A stretch of 23,160 nt of DNA from NCBI GenBank assembly GCA_047975295.1, contig JBKEDH010000153.1, positions 1 through 23,160 of the forward strand. Direction: 5' to 3'. Position numbers and translations under genes: made by a program. Each line of letters begins with the position of its first letter. Positions within the stretch are counted from its first letter, which is position 1. Shown piece by piece: positions 7,676 through 16,133 of the stretch. Origin of the DNA: JBKEDH01 sp047975295 (GTDB lineage Bacteria; Bacteroidota; Bacteroidia; Flavobacteriales; Flavobacteriaceae). The notes beneath the pieces are model-generated. The model did not search any database. It was given only the letters and a program-made list of their open reading frames with translations, and was not told the DNA's origin.

Positions 7676-7933
7676 GAGCCTATTTAAATTTATATCAATT
7701 ATTTTTCTATGTCTCTTTTTGCGCATATTTTTGTTAAAATTTCATCAAGTAGCCCAGCTATAGTCAAATAAATATATTTTGGCATAAAAAATAGACGCTT
7801 CGACTCTGCTCAGCGTGACAATCGTAAAAAAACAAGATAACATTTTATTTCAACTATATTATCTCTATTTTGCATCATTCTGCATCAAAAATAAACGATA
7901 CAAAAAGTCTATCATACAAATTTAAACAGGTTC
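7676..7933. mobile_element. MITE-like element, long copy (258 bp)
   Basis: Terminal inverted repeats mark both ends: GAGCCTATTTAAATTT at 7676-7691 and the complement of GAACCTGTTTAAATTT at 7918-7933. TA flanks both sides (7674-7675 and 7934-7935), a possible target duplication. The element has no reading frame of its own. Its left 47 bases and right 50 bases recur at 20433-20529 with the middle missing. The ends suggest movement by a DDE transposase supplied in trans; I do not identify the parent IS. It fills most of the 484-base gap between ald and the peptidase gene. Confidence 0.7.
7795..7820. repeat. Short GC-rich dispersed-type repeat inside the long MITE
   Basis: The stretch containing CTTCGACTCTGCTCAGCGTG is markedly more GC-rich than its surroundings and contains a 5-bp pair, ACGCT at 7795-7799 and AGCGT at 7812-7816. 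Closely similar sequences occur between genes in many Bacteroidota genomes, as recalled. It lies in the part of the long MITE that is absent from the short copy. Confidence 0.45.
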
Positions 7934-7956
7934 TAACACCTCTTCTTTTTAGTGTA

Positions 7957-7994
7957 TTAAAAAAGCGGAACATCATTGTATTAACATCCCGCTT
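7957..7994 (-). terminator. Intrinsic terminator of ald
   Basis: On the minus strand a stem AAGCGG (7989-7994) pairs with CCGCTT (7963-7968), extended inward by weaker and G-T pairs, and is followed by TTTTTTAA. It lies about 25 bases beyond the ald stop codon. Confidence 0.7.
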
Positions 7995-8018
7995 CCTTTC
8001 TTTTTAAAACTTTAAATT

Positions 8019-9119
8019 TTACAATGCCGAATACTCCATATCAAAGGCTTCGGCAATTTCCTTATAAACAATTTTTCCGTTTATTACATTTAGGCCTTTG
8101 CGCAAAGAAGCACTGTTTTTACAGGCTTGCTCCCATCCTTGTTCTGCCAATTTAACCACATAAGGCAAGGTAACATTGGTTAAAGCCACAGTTGAGGTAT
8201 AAGGTACGGCACCCGGCATATTGGCTACCGAATAGTGTACCACATCGTCAATAATATACGTTGGATCTTCGTGCGTGGTTGGCTTTGTGGTTTCAAAACA
8301 TCCACCTTGATCTACCGCCACATCAACAATTACGGTTCCCGGACGCATATCCTTTAACATATCACGGGTAATTAATTTTGGAGCCTTTGCCCCTTTAATA
8401 AGTACACCTCCAATAACTAAATCGGAATCCTTTATGTGTTTTCTGATATTGTATTCGTTCGAAAATTCGGTATTTACATTTTTGGGCATAATATCGCTTA
8501 AATAGCGCAACTGCTTCATATTAATATCCATAATGGTAACAATGGCTCCCAATCCAGCTGCCATTTTTGCGGCCTGCATACCTACAATACCACCTCCTAA
8601 AACCAATACTTTTCCCGGTGGCACACCCGGAACGCCACCAAGTAATACACCACGTCCGCGTATGGGTTTTTCTAAATATTTGGCTCCTTGTTGAATGGAC
8701 ATACGCCCCGCCACTTCCGACATTGGAATAAGCAAAGGCAATGAACCATCGGGATCTTCAACCGTTTCGTAAGCAATACAAATGGCATTGCTTTTTATCA
8801 TGGCCTTGGTTAATGTTTCGCTCGATGCAAAATGGAAATAAGTAAATACTACTTGGTTGGGCTTAATTAAGCTGTACTCTTTTTCAATAGGTTCTTTTAC
8901 CTTTACAATCATATCGGCCATATTGTAAATATCTTCGATGGTATCGAGAATTTTGGCACCAGCCTCTACATAATCTTTATCGAAAAAACCACTACCAAAA
9001 CCGGCATCTTTTTGTACGTAAACAGTATGGTTGCGTTTTGTAAGTTCGAAAACTCCCGAAGGCGTCATGCCTACTCTATTTTCGTTGTTTTTAATTTCAA
9101 TAGGAACACCAATTTTCAT
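8019..9119 (-). CDS. ald: Alanine dehydrogenase
   Basis: This 366-residue enzyme is an NAD-dependent alanine dehydrogenase, interconverting L-alanine and pyruvate plus ammonia in the cytoplasm. The residues known to bind pyruvate and act in catalysis are at their usual positions: Arg15 (NENRVG), Lys75 (VKVKEP), His96 (TYFHFA) and Asp270 (DVAVDQGG). The Rossmann motif LGGGIVGMQAA is at 174-184. The length agrees with the family (about 370). It stands alone with its own terminator. Two palindromes upstream (9157-9172 and 9177-9196) are candidate operator sites; in other bacteria ald is often controlled by an Lrp/AsnC-type regulator that responds to alanine, but no regulator gene is nearby. Confidence 0.95.
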   Translation of the reverse strand: MKIGVPIEIKNNENRVGMTPSGVFELTKRNHTVYVQKDAGFGSGFFDKDYVEAGAKILDTIEDIYNMADMIVKVKEPIEKEYSLIKPNQVVFTYFHFASSETLTKAMIKSNAICIAYETVEDPDGSLPLLIPMSEVAGRMSIQQGAKYLEKPIRGRGVLLGGVPGVPPGKVLVLGGGIVGMQAAKMAAGLGAIVTIMDINMKQLRYLSDIMPKNVNTEFSNEYNIRKHIKDSDLVIGGVLIKGAKAPKLITRDMLKDMRPGTVIVDVAVDQGGCFETTKPTTHEDPTYIIDDVVHYSVANMPGAVPYTSTVALTNVTLPYVVKLAEQGWEQACKNSASLRKGLNVINGKIVYKEIAEAFDMEYSAL

Positions 9120-9156
9120 TTGCTTCTTTAATTTTATAAGATGTTTTTAGTATAAA

Positions 9157-9172
9157 ACTTGTTTAAACAAGT
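9157..9172. promoter_or_regulatory. Perfect 16-bp palindrome upstream of ald
   Basis: ACTTGTTTAAACAAGT is a perfect palindrome 38 bases before the ald start codon, in the region expected for the promoter or its immediate vicinity. It could be a dimeric regulator site. It may also occur by chance in AT-rich DNA. Confidence 0.4.
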
Positions 9173-9176
9173 GCAT

Positions 9177-9196
9177 ACGTAAATGCGCAATTACGT
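9177..9196. promoter_or_regulatory. 20-bp near-perfect palindrome upstream of ald
   Basis: ACGTAA-A-TGCGCA-A-TTACGT is palindromic apart from two symmetric A-A positions. It is only four bases from the 16-bp palindrome at 9157-9172. Two adjacent dyads upstream of one metabolic gene suggest an operator pair. Confidence 0.45.
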
Positions 9197-9302
9197 TTCG
9201 CAAATTTCAACCTTATTTAAGGTATTTTTAAATTTTTTAACATTTAATTAGTAAAAACGCAAAATATAGACAATAAATAATTTTTTACTTAAAAACCACA
9301 TA

Positions 9303-9338
9303 ACAAAAAAGCATTGTTTTTATGATAAAACAATGCTT
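9303..9338 (-). terminator. Intrinsic terminator of leuS
   Basis: A perfect 12-bp stem (AAGCATTGTTTT at 9309-9320, AAAACAATGCTT at 9327-9338) with a 6-base loop is followed on the minus strand by TTTTTTG. It lies 27 bases beyond the leuS stop codon. Confidence 0.85.
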
Positions 9339-9364
9339 AAAATCAGTTTATTATTTTTTAAAGG

Positions 9365-12199
9365 TCACCCTACAATATTCACAATTTTACCAGGTACTAC
9401 AATTACTTTTTTGGGTGTACGCCCTTGTAACTGTTCTTGGGTTTTTTCGTGTTTCAATACTGTTTTTTCGATATCTTCCTTATTCATATCCAAAGGCAAC
9501 TCTAAGGTAAAGCGCATTTTTCCGTTAAAGGAAATAGGATAATTTTTACTGCTTTCCACTAAATATTTTTCCTCGAATTTAGGAAAAACTGCTGTTGAAA
9601 TAGAACTATCGTGACCCAATTGCTGCCATAATTCTTCAGCAATGTGTGGCGCATAAGGCGAAATTAGAACCAATAATGGCTTTAAAATAGCTTTACTTGT
9701 ACATTTTTGTGCGGTAAGTTCGTTAACGGCAATCATAAAAGTTGAAACCGAAGTATTGAACGAGAAATTCTCGATATCTTCCTGAACCTTTTTAATGGTC
9801 TTGTGCAAAACTTTTAAAGACTCCTTATCGGGCTCGCTATCGTTAACTTTTAAACCATTATCGCCCACATATAATTTCCATAGCTTTTTAAGAAAATTGT
9901 GTACACCCGTAATTCCTGCGGTATTCCAAGGTTTATACTGTTCCAATGGCCCCAGGAACATTTCGTACAAACGTAAACTGTCTGCACCGTACTCTTGGCA
10001 AATGGTATCGGGGTTTACTACGTTGTACCATCGTTTTGACATCTTTTCGACAGCTCTTCCTACAATGTACTTACCATTTTCTAATATAAATTCGGCATTT
10101 TCGAACTGTGGTTGCCAATTACGTAAAGCCTCCACATCAATTTCATCGGAACTGTTAACCAAATTAACATCAACCCTTAATTCTTCAACGCTATAATCGG
10201 ACATCAATCCCTTTGAAACATATTTGTTTGTTCCGGAAACCCGATACATAATGGCGCTTGTTCCCAAAATCATGCCTTGGTTAATCAGCTTTTTAGCATA
10301 CTCATCAACAGGAACCAAGCCTTTATCGAACAGGAATTTTTGCCAAAAACGCGAATACAGCAAATGTCCTGTGGCATGCTCGCTTCCACCTATATACAAA
10401 TCGACATCTTTCCAGTAATTTAAAGCTTCTGTACCTGCAAAAGTATTGGTGTTATGGGCATCCATATAGCGATTGAAATACCATGAACTACCGGCCCAAC
10501 CGGGCATGGTATTAAGCTCTAAAACTCCACCTAACTTTCCTAAAGGAGAGGCGTTTTCGAATTGCTCTTTGGAAACAACTTCCCCTTTATCGCCATATTG
10601 TAACCAGTGCCATTTTTTTGCATTGCCCAATGGCGGCTCACCGGTTTCGGTGGGTAGATAGTTATCGACTTCGGGCAACTTTATGGGCAAATGTTTTTCG
10701 TCTATCATTTGTGGCAATCCGTTTACGTAATACACTGGAAAGGGTTCGCCCCAATATCGCTGACGGCTAAATACGGCATCACGCAAACGATAGTTTATTT
10801 TACCTTGGCCTTGACCTATTTTTTCTAAGGCTTCAATTACTTTTTTAGTGGCCTCCTTATGGTTTAATCCGCTTATAAAATCGCTATTGGCTATAAGGGT
10901 ATTGTCTTTATCGGCAAAGGCTTCTTCGGAAATATCGACATCTTCAAAAATATTGGGAATGGGTAAACCGAAATGCTTGGCAAAATCGTAATCACGTTGG
11001 TCGCCACAAGGTACGCTCATTACAGCTCCGGTACCATAGCCTGCCAGTACGTAATCGCCAATCCATACCGGAATCTTCTCTTTTGTAAATGGATGCTCGA
11101 CATAAGCCCCCGTAAATACTCCCGAAATGGTTTTTACATCGGCCATACGGTCGCGTTCACTACGTTTTGCCGTGGCCTTTATATAAGCCTCTACTTCGGC
11201 TTTTTGCCCGGGTGTGGTTATTTGCACAACCAGTTCGTGCTCGGGTGCCAAAACCATAAAACTTACTCCAAAAATTGTATCGGGGCGGGTAGTGAATACT
11301 GAAATTTTGGATTTTGAATTTTGGATTTTGAATTCAACTTGGGCTCCCACCGATTTTCCAATCCAATTGCGTTGGCTTTCCTTTAACGAATCGGTCCAGT
11401 CTATGTTATCCAATCCTTCTAATAAACGCTCGGCATAGGCCGAAATACGCATACTCCACTGGGTCATTTTTTTGCGTATTACGGGATATCCACCACGTTC
11501 GGAGACACCATTTACAATCTCGTCGTTGGCAAGTACCGTTCCCAATGCCGGACACCAGTTTACTTCGGTTTCGGCAAGATAGGCCAATCGGTATTTTAAT
11601 AATATATCCTGTTTTTCTGTTTCGGAAAAAGCACTCCATTCTTCAGCAGAGAAAAAAGCTACATTATCGTCGCAAACAGCTTCGACAGCATGGTTACCTT
11701 CTTTTTCGAAAACCTTGACCAAATCGGCTATATTAAATGCTTTATTACCGTGTTTGCAATACCAAGAATTGAATAATTGAATAAAAATCCACTGGGTCCA
11801 TTTGTAATAATGTGGGTCGCTGGTACGTACTTCCCTATCCCAATCGAACGAAAACCCTATTTGGTCCAATTGCCTGCGATAGGTTTTTATATTTTCTTCG
11901 GTGGTTACGGCCGGGTGCTGTCCTGTTTGTATGGCATACTGTTCGGCGGGTAGGCCAAACGAGTCGTAACCCATGGGATGCAGTACATTAAAACCTTGAT
12001 GGCGTTTGTAGCGCGCATAAATATCGGAAGCAATATAGCCCAACGGGTGCCCCACATGCAAGCCTGCTCCACTGGGATACGGAAACATATCCAATACGTA
12101 ATATTTGGGTTTTTCCGAATAGTTTTCGGCCTTAAAGGTTTTATTTTTTGCCCAATAGTTTTGCCATTTGGCTTCTATTTTGTTGAAATTATATTGCAT
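9365..12199 (-). CDS. leuS: Leucyl-tRNA synthetase
   Basis: This 944-residue class I aminoacyl-tRNA synthetase charges tRNA-Leu. The HIGH-type motif is HVGH at 48-51 (YPSGAGLHVGHPLGY), and the KMSKS-type loop is KMSKR at 719-723. The editing (CP1) domain lies between them, with FTTRPDTIFG and GTGAVMSVPCGDQRDYDFA. A large insertion before the KMSKR loop and the overall length fit Bacteroidota enzymes. The C-terminus VIVVPGKIVNIV is typical of the family. An unusual detail is a perfect 14-bp tandem duplication at 11305-11332 that encodes a loop at the start of the editing domain (FKIQNSKSKISVF). The gene follows a UbiA-family gene by 67 bases on the same strand. Confidence 0.98.
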   Translation of the reverse strand: MQYNFNKIEAKWQNYWAKNKTFKAENYSEKPKYYVLDMFPYPSGAGLHVGHPLGYIASDIYARYKRHQGFNVLHPMGYDSFGLPAEQYAIQTGQHPAVTTEENIKTYRRQLDQIGFSFDWDREVRTSDPHYYKWTQWIFIQLFNSWYCKHGNKAFNIADLVKVFEKEGNHAVEAVCDDNVAFFSAEEWSAFSETEKQDILLKYRLAYLAETEVNWCPALGTVLANDEIVNGVSERGGYPVIRKKMTQWSMRISAYAERLLEGLDNIDWTDSLKESQRNWIGKSVGAQVEFKIQNSKSKISVFTTRPDTIFGVSFMVLAPEHELVVQITTPGQKAEVEAYIKATAKRSERDRMADVKTISGVFTGAYVEHPFTKEKIPVWIGDYVLAGYGTGAVMSVPCGDQRDYDFAKHFGLPIPNIFEDVDISEEAFADKDNTLIANSDFISGLNHKEATKKVIEALEKIGQGQGKINYRLRDAVFSRQRYWGEPFPVYYVNGLPQMIDEKHLPIKLPEVDNYLPTETGEPPLGNAKKWHWLQYGDKGEVVSKEQFENASPLGKLGGVLELNTMPGWAGSSWYFNRYMDAHNTNTFAGTEALNYWKDVDLYIGGSEHATGHLLYSRFWQKFLFDKGLVPVDEYAKKLINQGMILGTSAIMYRVSGTNKYVSKGLMSDYSVEELRVDVNLVNSSDEIDVEALRNWQPQFENAEFILENGKYIVGRAVEKMSKRWYNVVNPDTICQEYGADSLRLYEMFLGPLEQYKPWNTAGITGVHNFLKKLWKLYVGDNGLKVNDSEPDKESLKVLHKTIKKVQEDIENFSFNTSVSTFMIAVNELTAQKCTSKAILKPLLVLISPYAPHIAEELWQQLGHDSSISTAVFPKFEEKYLVESSKNYPISFNGKMRFTLELPLDMNKEDIEKTVLKHEKTQEQLQGRTPKKVIVVPGKIVNIVG

Positions 12200-12266
12200 A
12201 TCGTGGTATATCTGCTTTTAAAAAGTGCAAATTTAAGGTTTATTCCTATCACATAAAACATGTTAT

Positions 12267-13148
12267 TCAAAAAAAGGAATGCAGCAATTTTCCCGAATAC
12301 AAAACCCATAACATAGAGCCGAAAGCCGATATGTTCATGGCATACCCAAACCACTTCATCTGTTTTAACGAATACGGTTCACCTTTAAAGAAAATAAAGG
12401 TATCAAGACTTAACCAAACCGAGAATACAATTAGAAAACTACCCAAAACATAATCGCGGAAACCGTAAAAAAGAATAACACTTTCTGCCAACAGCAGTAT
12501 AAGCATAAGTAGTTTTGTATTTTTTCGCCCTATAAGAGTTGCAGTTGTTCTTTTTCCGGCTAGTTTATCGGATTCTATATCCATAATTTCGCCCGCTATA
12601 TGTGCTTGGAATGCAAACAGGGTCAAGTACAAAACAGCCAACCACGGTAACATGGCAACACCGTTAAGGCAAACACTAAAAATAGCAGTAAAAACGTAGC
12701 CTACTTGTATAAAAATTTCGAATGGCGGTCGCTCTTTAACCCGAAATGGCTTAAAATTGTACACAATATTTATGGCCACCATAAATACTAAAAGGAAAAC
12801 CATGTTCCATCCGGCAACCAAGGAAAAATAAACCATAAAAGGCAAAACAACCCAAGCTATCCTTTTTGGCAGTTTTTTCAATTGGGCTTTATTGGATTTT
12901 GCCCCAAACAAAAAATTCCCTTTCCGGCTATTAACTTCGTCTGCTTTAAAATCGTTATAATCATTTAGTCCGTAAATGAGATAGTTTAATGGAAACATTA
13001 CAAACAAAAGCCCGATCCAGAAATTTGTTTCAACCCAAAAATGGTCTTCAAAATGAAACGGCACCATATAAATCCAAATAGTCGGGAACCATAATCCCGG
13101 GCGCGAAATCTGTAAATCGTGCAAAAGGCCTGTTTTGATAATCTTCAA
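12267..13148 (-). CDS. UbiA-family prenyltransferase (membrane)
   Basis: This 293-residue integral membrane protein carries the two Asp-rich motifs of the UbiA superfamily: NDYNDFKADEVNSRKG (D66xxxD70) and GEIMDIESDKLAGKRTT (D190xxxD194). About eight hydrophobic segments are visible. Such enzymes attach an isoprenoid chain to an acceptor using Mg-bound prenyl diphosphate. The acceptor here is unknown; quinone, heme, lipid or carotenoid modification are all possible, and leuS as neighbour gives no hint. A TACATTTG element at 13160-13167 (minus) is a possible -7 box, leaving only a very short leader before the ATG. Confidence 0.85.
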   Translation of the reverse strand: MKIIKTGLLHDLQISRPGLWFPTIWIYMVPFHFEDHFWVETNFWIGLLFVMFPLNYLIYGLNDYNDFKADEVNSRKGNFLFGAKSNKAQLKKLPKRIAWVVLPFMVYFSLVAGWNMVFLLVFMVAINIVYNFKPFRVKERPPFEIFIQVGYVFTAIFSVCLNGVAMLPWLAVLYLTLFAFQAHIAGEIMDIESDKLAGKRTTATLIGRKNTKLLMLILLLAESVILFYGFRDYVLGSFLIVFSVWLSLDTFIFFKGEPYSLKQMKWFGYAMNISAFGSMLWVLYSGKLLHSFF

Positions 13149-13210
13149 TTTAAAAATACCAAATGTACGGTTATTATAACAATGTTGAAAGTTTAGACGT
13201 TATAAACCTG

Positions 13211-13238
13211 TTGGGTACGGAATTGTTTTATATTTTTA
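13211..13238 (+). promoter_or_regulatory. Candidate promoter for ftsX
   Basis: TTG at 13211-13213 and TATTTTTA at 13231-13238 are separated by 17 bases. The -7 element differs from the Bacteroidota consensus TAnnTTTG only at its last base. Transcription would begin about 25 bases before the ftsX ATG. Confidence 0.45.
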
Positions 13239-13268
13239 CGCCAATAAAGTATTTTTTTTGAAACTTTT

Positions 13269-14147
13269 ATGGGTTCATCGTTCGACAAACATCAAAAACG
13301 CAGGCTTATATCATCGTACTTTTCGGTTGTACTTAGTATTGCCTTGGTTCTATTTTTATTGGGACTATTAGGGCTTTTGGTTCTTAATGCCAAAAAGGTA
13401 TCCGACCATTTTAAGGAGCAGGTGGTTGTAACCATTTATTTAAAGGATTCGGCCAAAGACGTTGAAATAAAGCAGCTTGAAAAAAGTCTTGCTATGGCCG
13501 ATTACGTAAAATCGACCGAATATGTTTCCAAAGAACAGGCTGCCGAATTTATGAAAGCTGAAAACGGTGAAGACTTTATGGATTTTGTAGGCTATAATCC
13601 TTTGCAAAATGCGATTGATGTGTATTTAAAAGCCGATTTTGTTACCAACGACCATTTGGAAAACATAGCAGAAGAAGCCACTTCCAAAAACTTTGTAGAT
13701 GAGGTAAGCTACGACAACGACCTTATTAACCTAATGAATAACAACGTAAAAAAAATAAGCTTTTGGATATTACTAATAAGCGGTATCTTTACTCTAATAG
13801 CAGTACTTTTAATAAACAGCTCCATACGCCTTTCGGTATATTCTAACCGGTTTACCATAAAAACCATGCAAATGGTTGGTGCAACAAAACGCTTTATACG
13901 CAGGCCGTTTGTAATGCGCAGTATTCGTTTGGGTATTATAGGAGCCATTATCGCTTTAACAGGAATGGGCATTGTACTGTATTATATAAATAAAACATTT
14001 CCCGAACTAAATCTGTTGAGTACGCCCATTTTAATAACAGCTCTATTTGTGGGTGTGTTTGTACTGGGTATAATCATTACTTGGCTAAGTACCCATTTTG
14101 CTACACAACGCTTTTTAAACCTAAAAACCGATGCGCTTTATTATTGA
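13269..14147 (+). CDS. ftsX: Cell-division protein FtsX
   Basis: This 292-residue membrane protein is FtsX, the permease-like partner of the FtsE ATPase, which controls cell-wall hydrolases at the division site. It has the expected layout: a short cytoplasmic N-terminus, a membrane segment (about 17-39), a large outer domain (40-160, containing VVVTIYLKDSAKDVEI), and three further membrane segments (about 164-184, 221-240 and 252-272). The conserved RLSVYSNRFTIKTMQMVGATKRFIRRPF loop sits between segments 2 and 3. No ftsE gene is adjacent, which is usual in Bacteroidota. It opens a conserved gene order with DUF3098, uppP and truB. Confidence 0.93.
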   Translation: MGSSFDKHQKRRLISSYFSVVLSIALVLFLLGLLGLLVLNAKKVSDHFKEQVVVTIYLKDSAKDVEIKQLEKSLAMADYVKSTEYVSKEQAAEFMKAENGEDFMDFVGYNPLQNAIDVYLKADFVTNDHLENIAEEATSKNFVDEVSYDNDLINLMNNNVKKISFWILLISGIFTLIAVLLINSSIRLSVYSNRFTIKTMQMVGATKRFIRRPFVMRSIRLGIIGAIIALTGMGIVLYYINKTFPELNLLSTPILITALFVGVFVLGIIITWLSTHFATQRFLNLKTDALYY

Positions 14148-14342
14148 GTTAATAAATGTTTTAGCAAAAATCCAATTAAAATATGATTAACAGCTTTACA
14201 ACTTCTAATTACACCAATTTAAAAGGATTTATTGCCAAATTTGAGATGAAAACATTACTAAATGGCTGATTATTTCCACTTTAATGCATGTCGGGTTTTA
14301 AAAAAATAGTAACTTGCAGCCCTTACTTATTTTTAATTATAA

Positions 14343-14594
14343 ATGGGAGAACAAAAACGAAAAGAAGCAACAAAAAGCATTTTTGTGTTTGGTAAAAAAA
14401 ACTATAAATTTATGTTTATAGGCTTAGGCTTTATTGCCTTGGGCTTTATTTTAATGGCTGGTGGCGGTAGTGATGACCCCAATGTTTTTAATCCCGAAAT
14501 ATTTAATTGGCAGCGTATCCGTTTGGCTCCAACCTTGGTACTTATTGGTTTGGGTATCGAAATTTATGCCATACTTTTAAATCCGAATAAATAA
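14343..14594 (+). CDS. DUF3098 small membrane protein
   Basis: This 83-residue protein has a basic N-terminus (MGEQKRKEATKS), a conserved FGKKNYKFMFIGLGFIALGF stretch forming the first membrane segment (about 23-41), a GGGSDDPNVFNPEIFNWQRI loop, and a second membrane segment (about 60-78). This is the pattern of DUF3098, a Bacteroidota-specific family of unknown function. Its stop codon is two bases from the uppP start, so translation is probably coupled. Its fixed place between ftsX and uppP suggests a role in envelope synthesis or division, which is only inferred. The 195 bases between ftsX and this gene hold no clear signal. Confidence 0.88.
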   Translation: MGEQKRKEATKSIFVFGKKNYKFMFIGLGFIALGFILMAGGGSDDPNVFNPEIFNWQRIRLAPTLVLIGLGIEIYAILLNPNK

Positions 14595-14596
14595 TT

Positions 14597-15394
14597 ATGG
14601 ACATTATCGACGCTATCATTCTTGGTATTATCCAAGGGCTTACCGAATTTTTACCGGTATCTTCCAGCGGTCATTTAGAGTTGGGCAAAGCCATTCTCGG
14701 CGATAATATGATAGCCGAAGAAAGTTTACTTTTTACCGTAGTACTCCACTTTGCCACAGCATTAAGCACCATTGTTGTATTTAGAAAAGATATTCTCCAG
14801 CTTATAAAAGGTGCTTTACAGTTTAAGTGGAACGACGATTTACGGTTTATTGCCAAAATAGCCCTTTCTATGATTCCTGCCGTTCTTGTCGGGTTATTTT
14901 TCGAAGAACAATTAGAAGCCCTTTTTGGCAATAATATTCTTTTTGTGGGCTGTATGCTTATTGTAACCGCTGTTTTACTGTATTTTGCCGATAAGGCTAA
15001 AAACACCAATAAAAGTGTTTCGTTTAAAGATGCCTTTATTATTGGGATATCGCAAGCCATTGCCATGCTTCCCGGTATTTCACGTTCGGGAGCAACTATT
15101 TCGACTTCGGTACTATTGGGCAACGATAAAACCAAAGCTGCCCGATTTTCGTTTTTAATGGTCGTACCTCTTATTTTTGGAAAAATAGCTAAAGATATTC
15201 TAAGTGGCGAACTATCGTACGAAAGTCAAAATTTCACCAGTTTATCTGTTGGGTTTGTAGCTGCTTTTATAGCCGGTTTATTTGCATGTACATGGATGAT
15301 TGCCTTGGTTAAAAAAAGTAAACTTTCTTATTTTGCCATTTATTGTGCCATTGTAGGCGTATTAGCCATAATATTTTCCTTAATAGCGATTTGA
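14597..15394 (+). CDS. uppP: Undecaprenyl-diphosphate phosphatase
   Basis: This 265-residue membrane enzyme (UppP/BacA) removes a phosphate from undecaprenyl diphosphate, recycling the lipid carrier for peptidoglycan. Both family motifs are intact: GIIQGLTEFLPVSSSGHLEL (catalytic Glu17 and His26 region) and PGISRSGATIS (Arg163 region). About eight hydrophobic segments are present and the length is normal. It shares the ATG/TGA junction at 15392-15396 with truB, whose start overlaps its stop. Family members can also confer bacitracin tolerance. Confidence 0.97.
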   Translation: MDIIDAIILGIIQGLTEFLPVSSSGHLELGKAILGDNMIAEESLLFTVVLHFATALSTIVVFRKDILQLIKGALQFKWNDDLRFIAKIALSMIPAVLVGLFFEEQLEALFGNNILFVGCMLIVTAVLLYFADKAKNTNKSVSFKDAFIIGISQAIAMLPGISRSGATISTSVLLGNDKTKAARFSFLMVVPLIFGKIAKDILSGELSYESQNFTSLSVGFVAAFIAGLFACTWMIALVKKSKLSYFAIYCAIVGVLAIIFSLIAI

Positions 15395-16095
15395 TGAAAA
15401 CTTTGGAAGATTATCAATTGGGAGAAATAATCCTTATCGATAAACCCCTGCATTGGACCTCCTTTCAAGTGGTAAACAAATTGCGCTGGGAACTTAAACA
15501 AGCCTTCAGCATAAAAAAAATAAAAGTAGGACACGCCGGTACTTTAGACCCCTTGGCTACGGGATTATTGATAATTTGCACCGGAAAAATAACCAAACAG
15601 ATCGATACCTTCCAAGCGCAGACCAAAACATACACCGGCACCATTGTTTTAGGCAGCACAACACCATCGTTCGATTTGGAAACCGAAATAAACGCAACAT
15701 ATCCCACCAACCACATCACCAAAGCATTAATACACGATACCGCAAAACAATTTACAGGTAATATAGAACAATTTCCACCAATATTTTCGGCCATAAAAAA
15801 GGAAGGCAAACGCCTTTACGAATTTGCAAGAGCCGGCCAAGATGTTGAAATACAACCACGAACCATTACCATCGATACTTTTGATATAACAAACATTAAC
15901 GGTATGCAAATAAACTTTAAAGTGGTTTGCAGCAAAGGCACTTACATACGCACATTGGCGAACGATTTTGGTAAAGCTCTGCAATCGGGTGCACATTTAT
16001 CGGCATTACGACGTACCCAGATAGGGAATTTTAATGTTGAACATGCTATTTCGGTTGAAGGTTTTATAGCCTCACTAAAAAACCAAAAGGCTTGA
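15394..16095 (+). CDS. truB: tRNA pseudouridine(55) synthase
   Basis: This enzyme makes pseudouridine at position 55 in the T-loop of tRNAs. I place the start at the ATG at 15394-15396, giving 233 residues (MKTLEDYQLGEIILIDKPLHW), because this overlaps the uppP stop as TGATG and matches the family N-terminus. An in-frame upstream start at 15343 would lie inside uppP and add residues unlike the family. The catalytic Asp is at about 52 in GHAGTLDPLATG. Later motifs FSAIKKEGKRLYEFAR and CSKGTYIRTLANDFG are typical. It ends the ftsX-DUF3098-uppP-truB run. Confidence 0.96.
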   Translation: MKTLEDYQLGEIILIDKPLHWTSFQVVNKLRWELKQAFSIKKIKVGHAGTLDPLATGLLIICTGKITKQIDTFQAQTKTYTGTIVLGSTTPSFDLETEINATYPTNHITKALIHDTAKQFTGNIEQFPPIFSAIKKEGKRLYEFARAGQDVEIQPRTITIDTFDITNINGMQINFKVVCSKGTYIRTLANDFGKALQSGAHLSALRRTQIGNFNVEHAISVEGFIASLKNQKA

Positions 16096-16102
16096 TTTTT
16101 CG

Positions 16103-16110
16103 TATATTTG
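16103..16110 (+). promoter_or_regulatory. Candidate -7 element before the PLDc_N gene
   Basis: TATATTTG fits the TAnnTTTG consensus 24 bases before the ATG at 16134. The nearest TTG is too close for a standard -33 box. It suggests the next gene may be expressed apart from truB. Confidence 0.4.
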
Positions 16111-16133
16111 TATGCGTTTTAATCTAAAAAAGA

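Noticed and set aside
9795..10196. Plus-strand open frame of 133 codons within leuS
   Set aside because: It is a shadow of the leuS coding frame; residue composition is unlike a real protein and no start signals are present.
14671..15135. Minus-strand open frame of 154 codons within uppP
   Set aside because: It lies wholly antisense to uppP, whose catalytic motifs are intact, and has no family pattern.
15343..15393. Upstream start for truB
   Set aside because: The extra 17 residues overlap the end of uppP and do not match the family; the ATG at 15394 overlapping the uppP stop is the better start.
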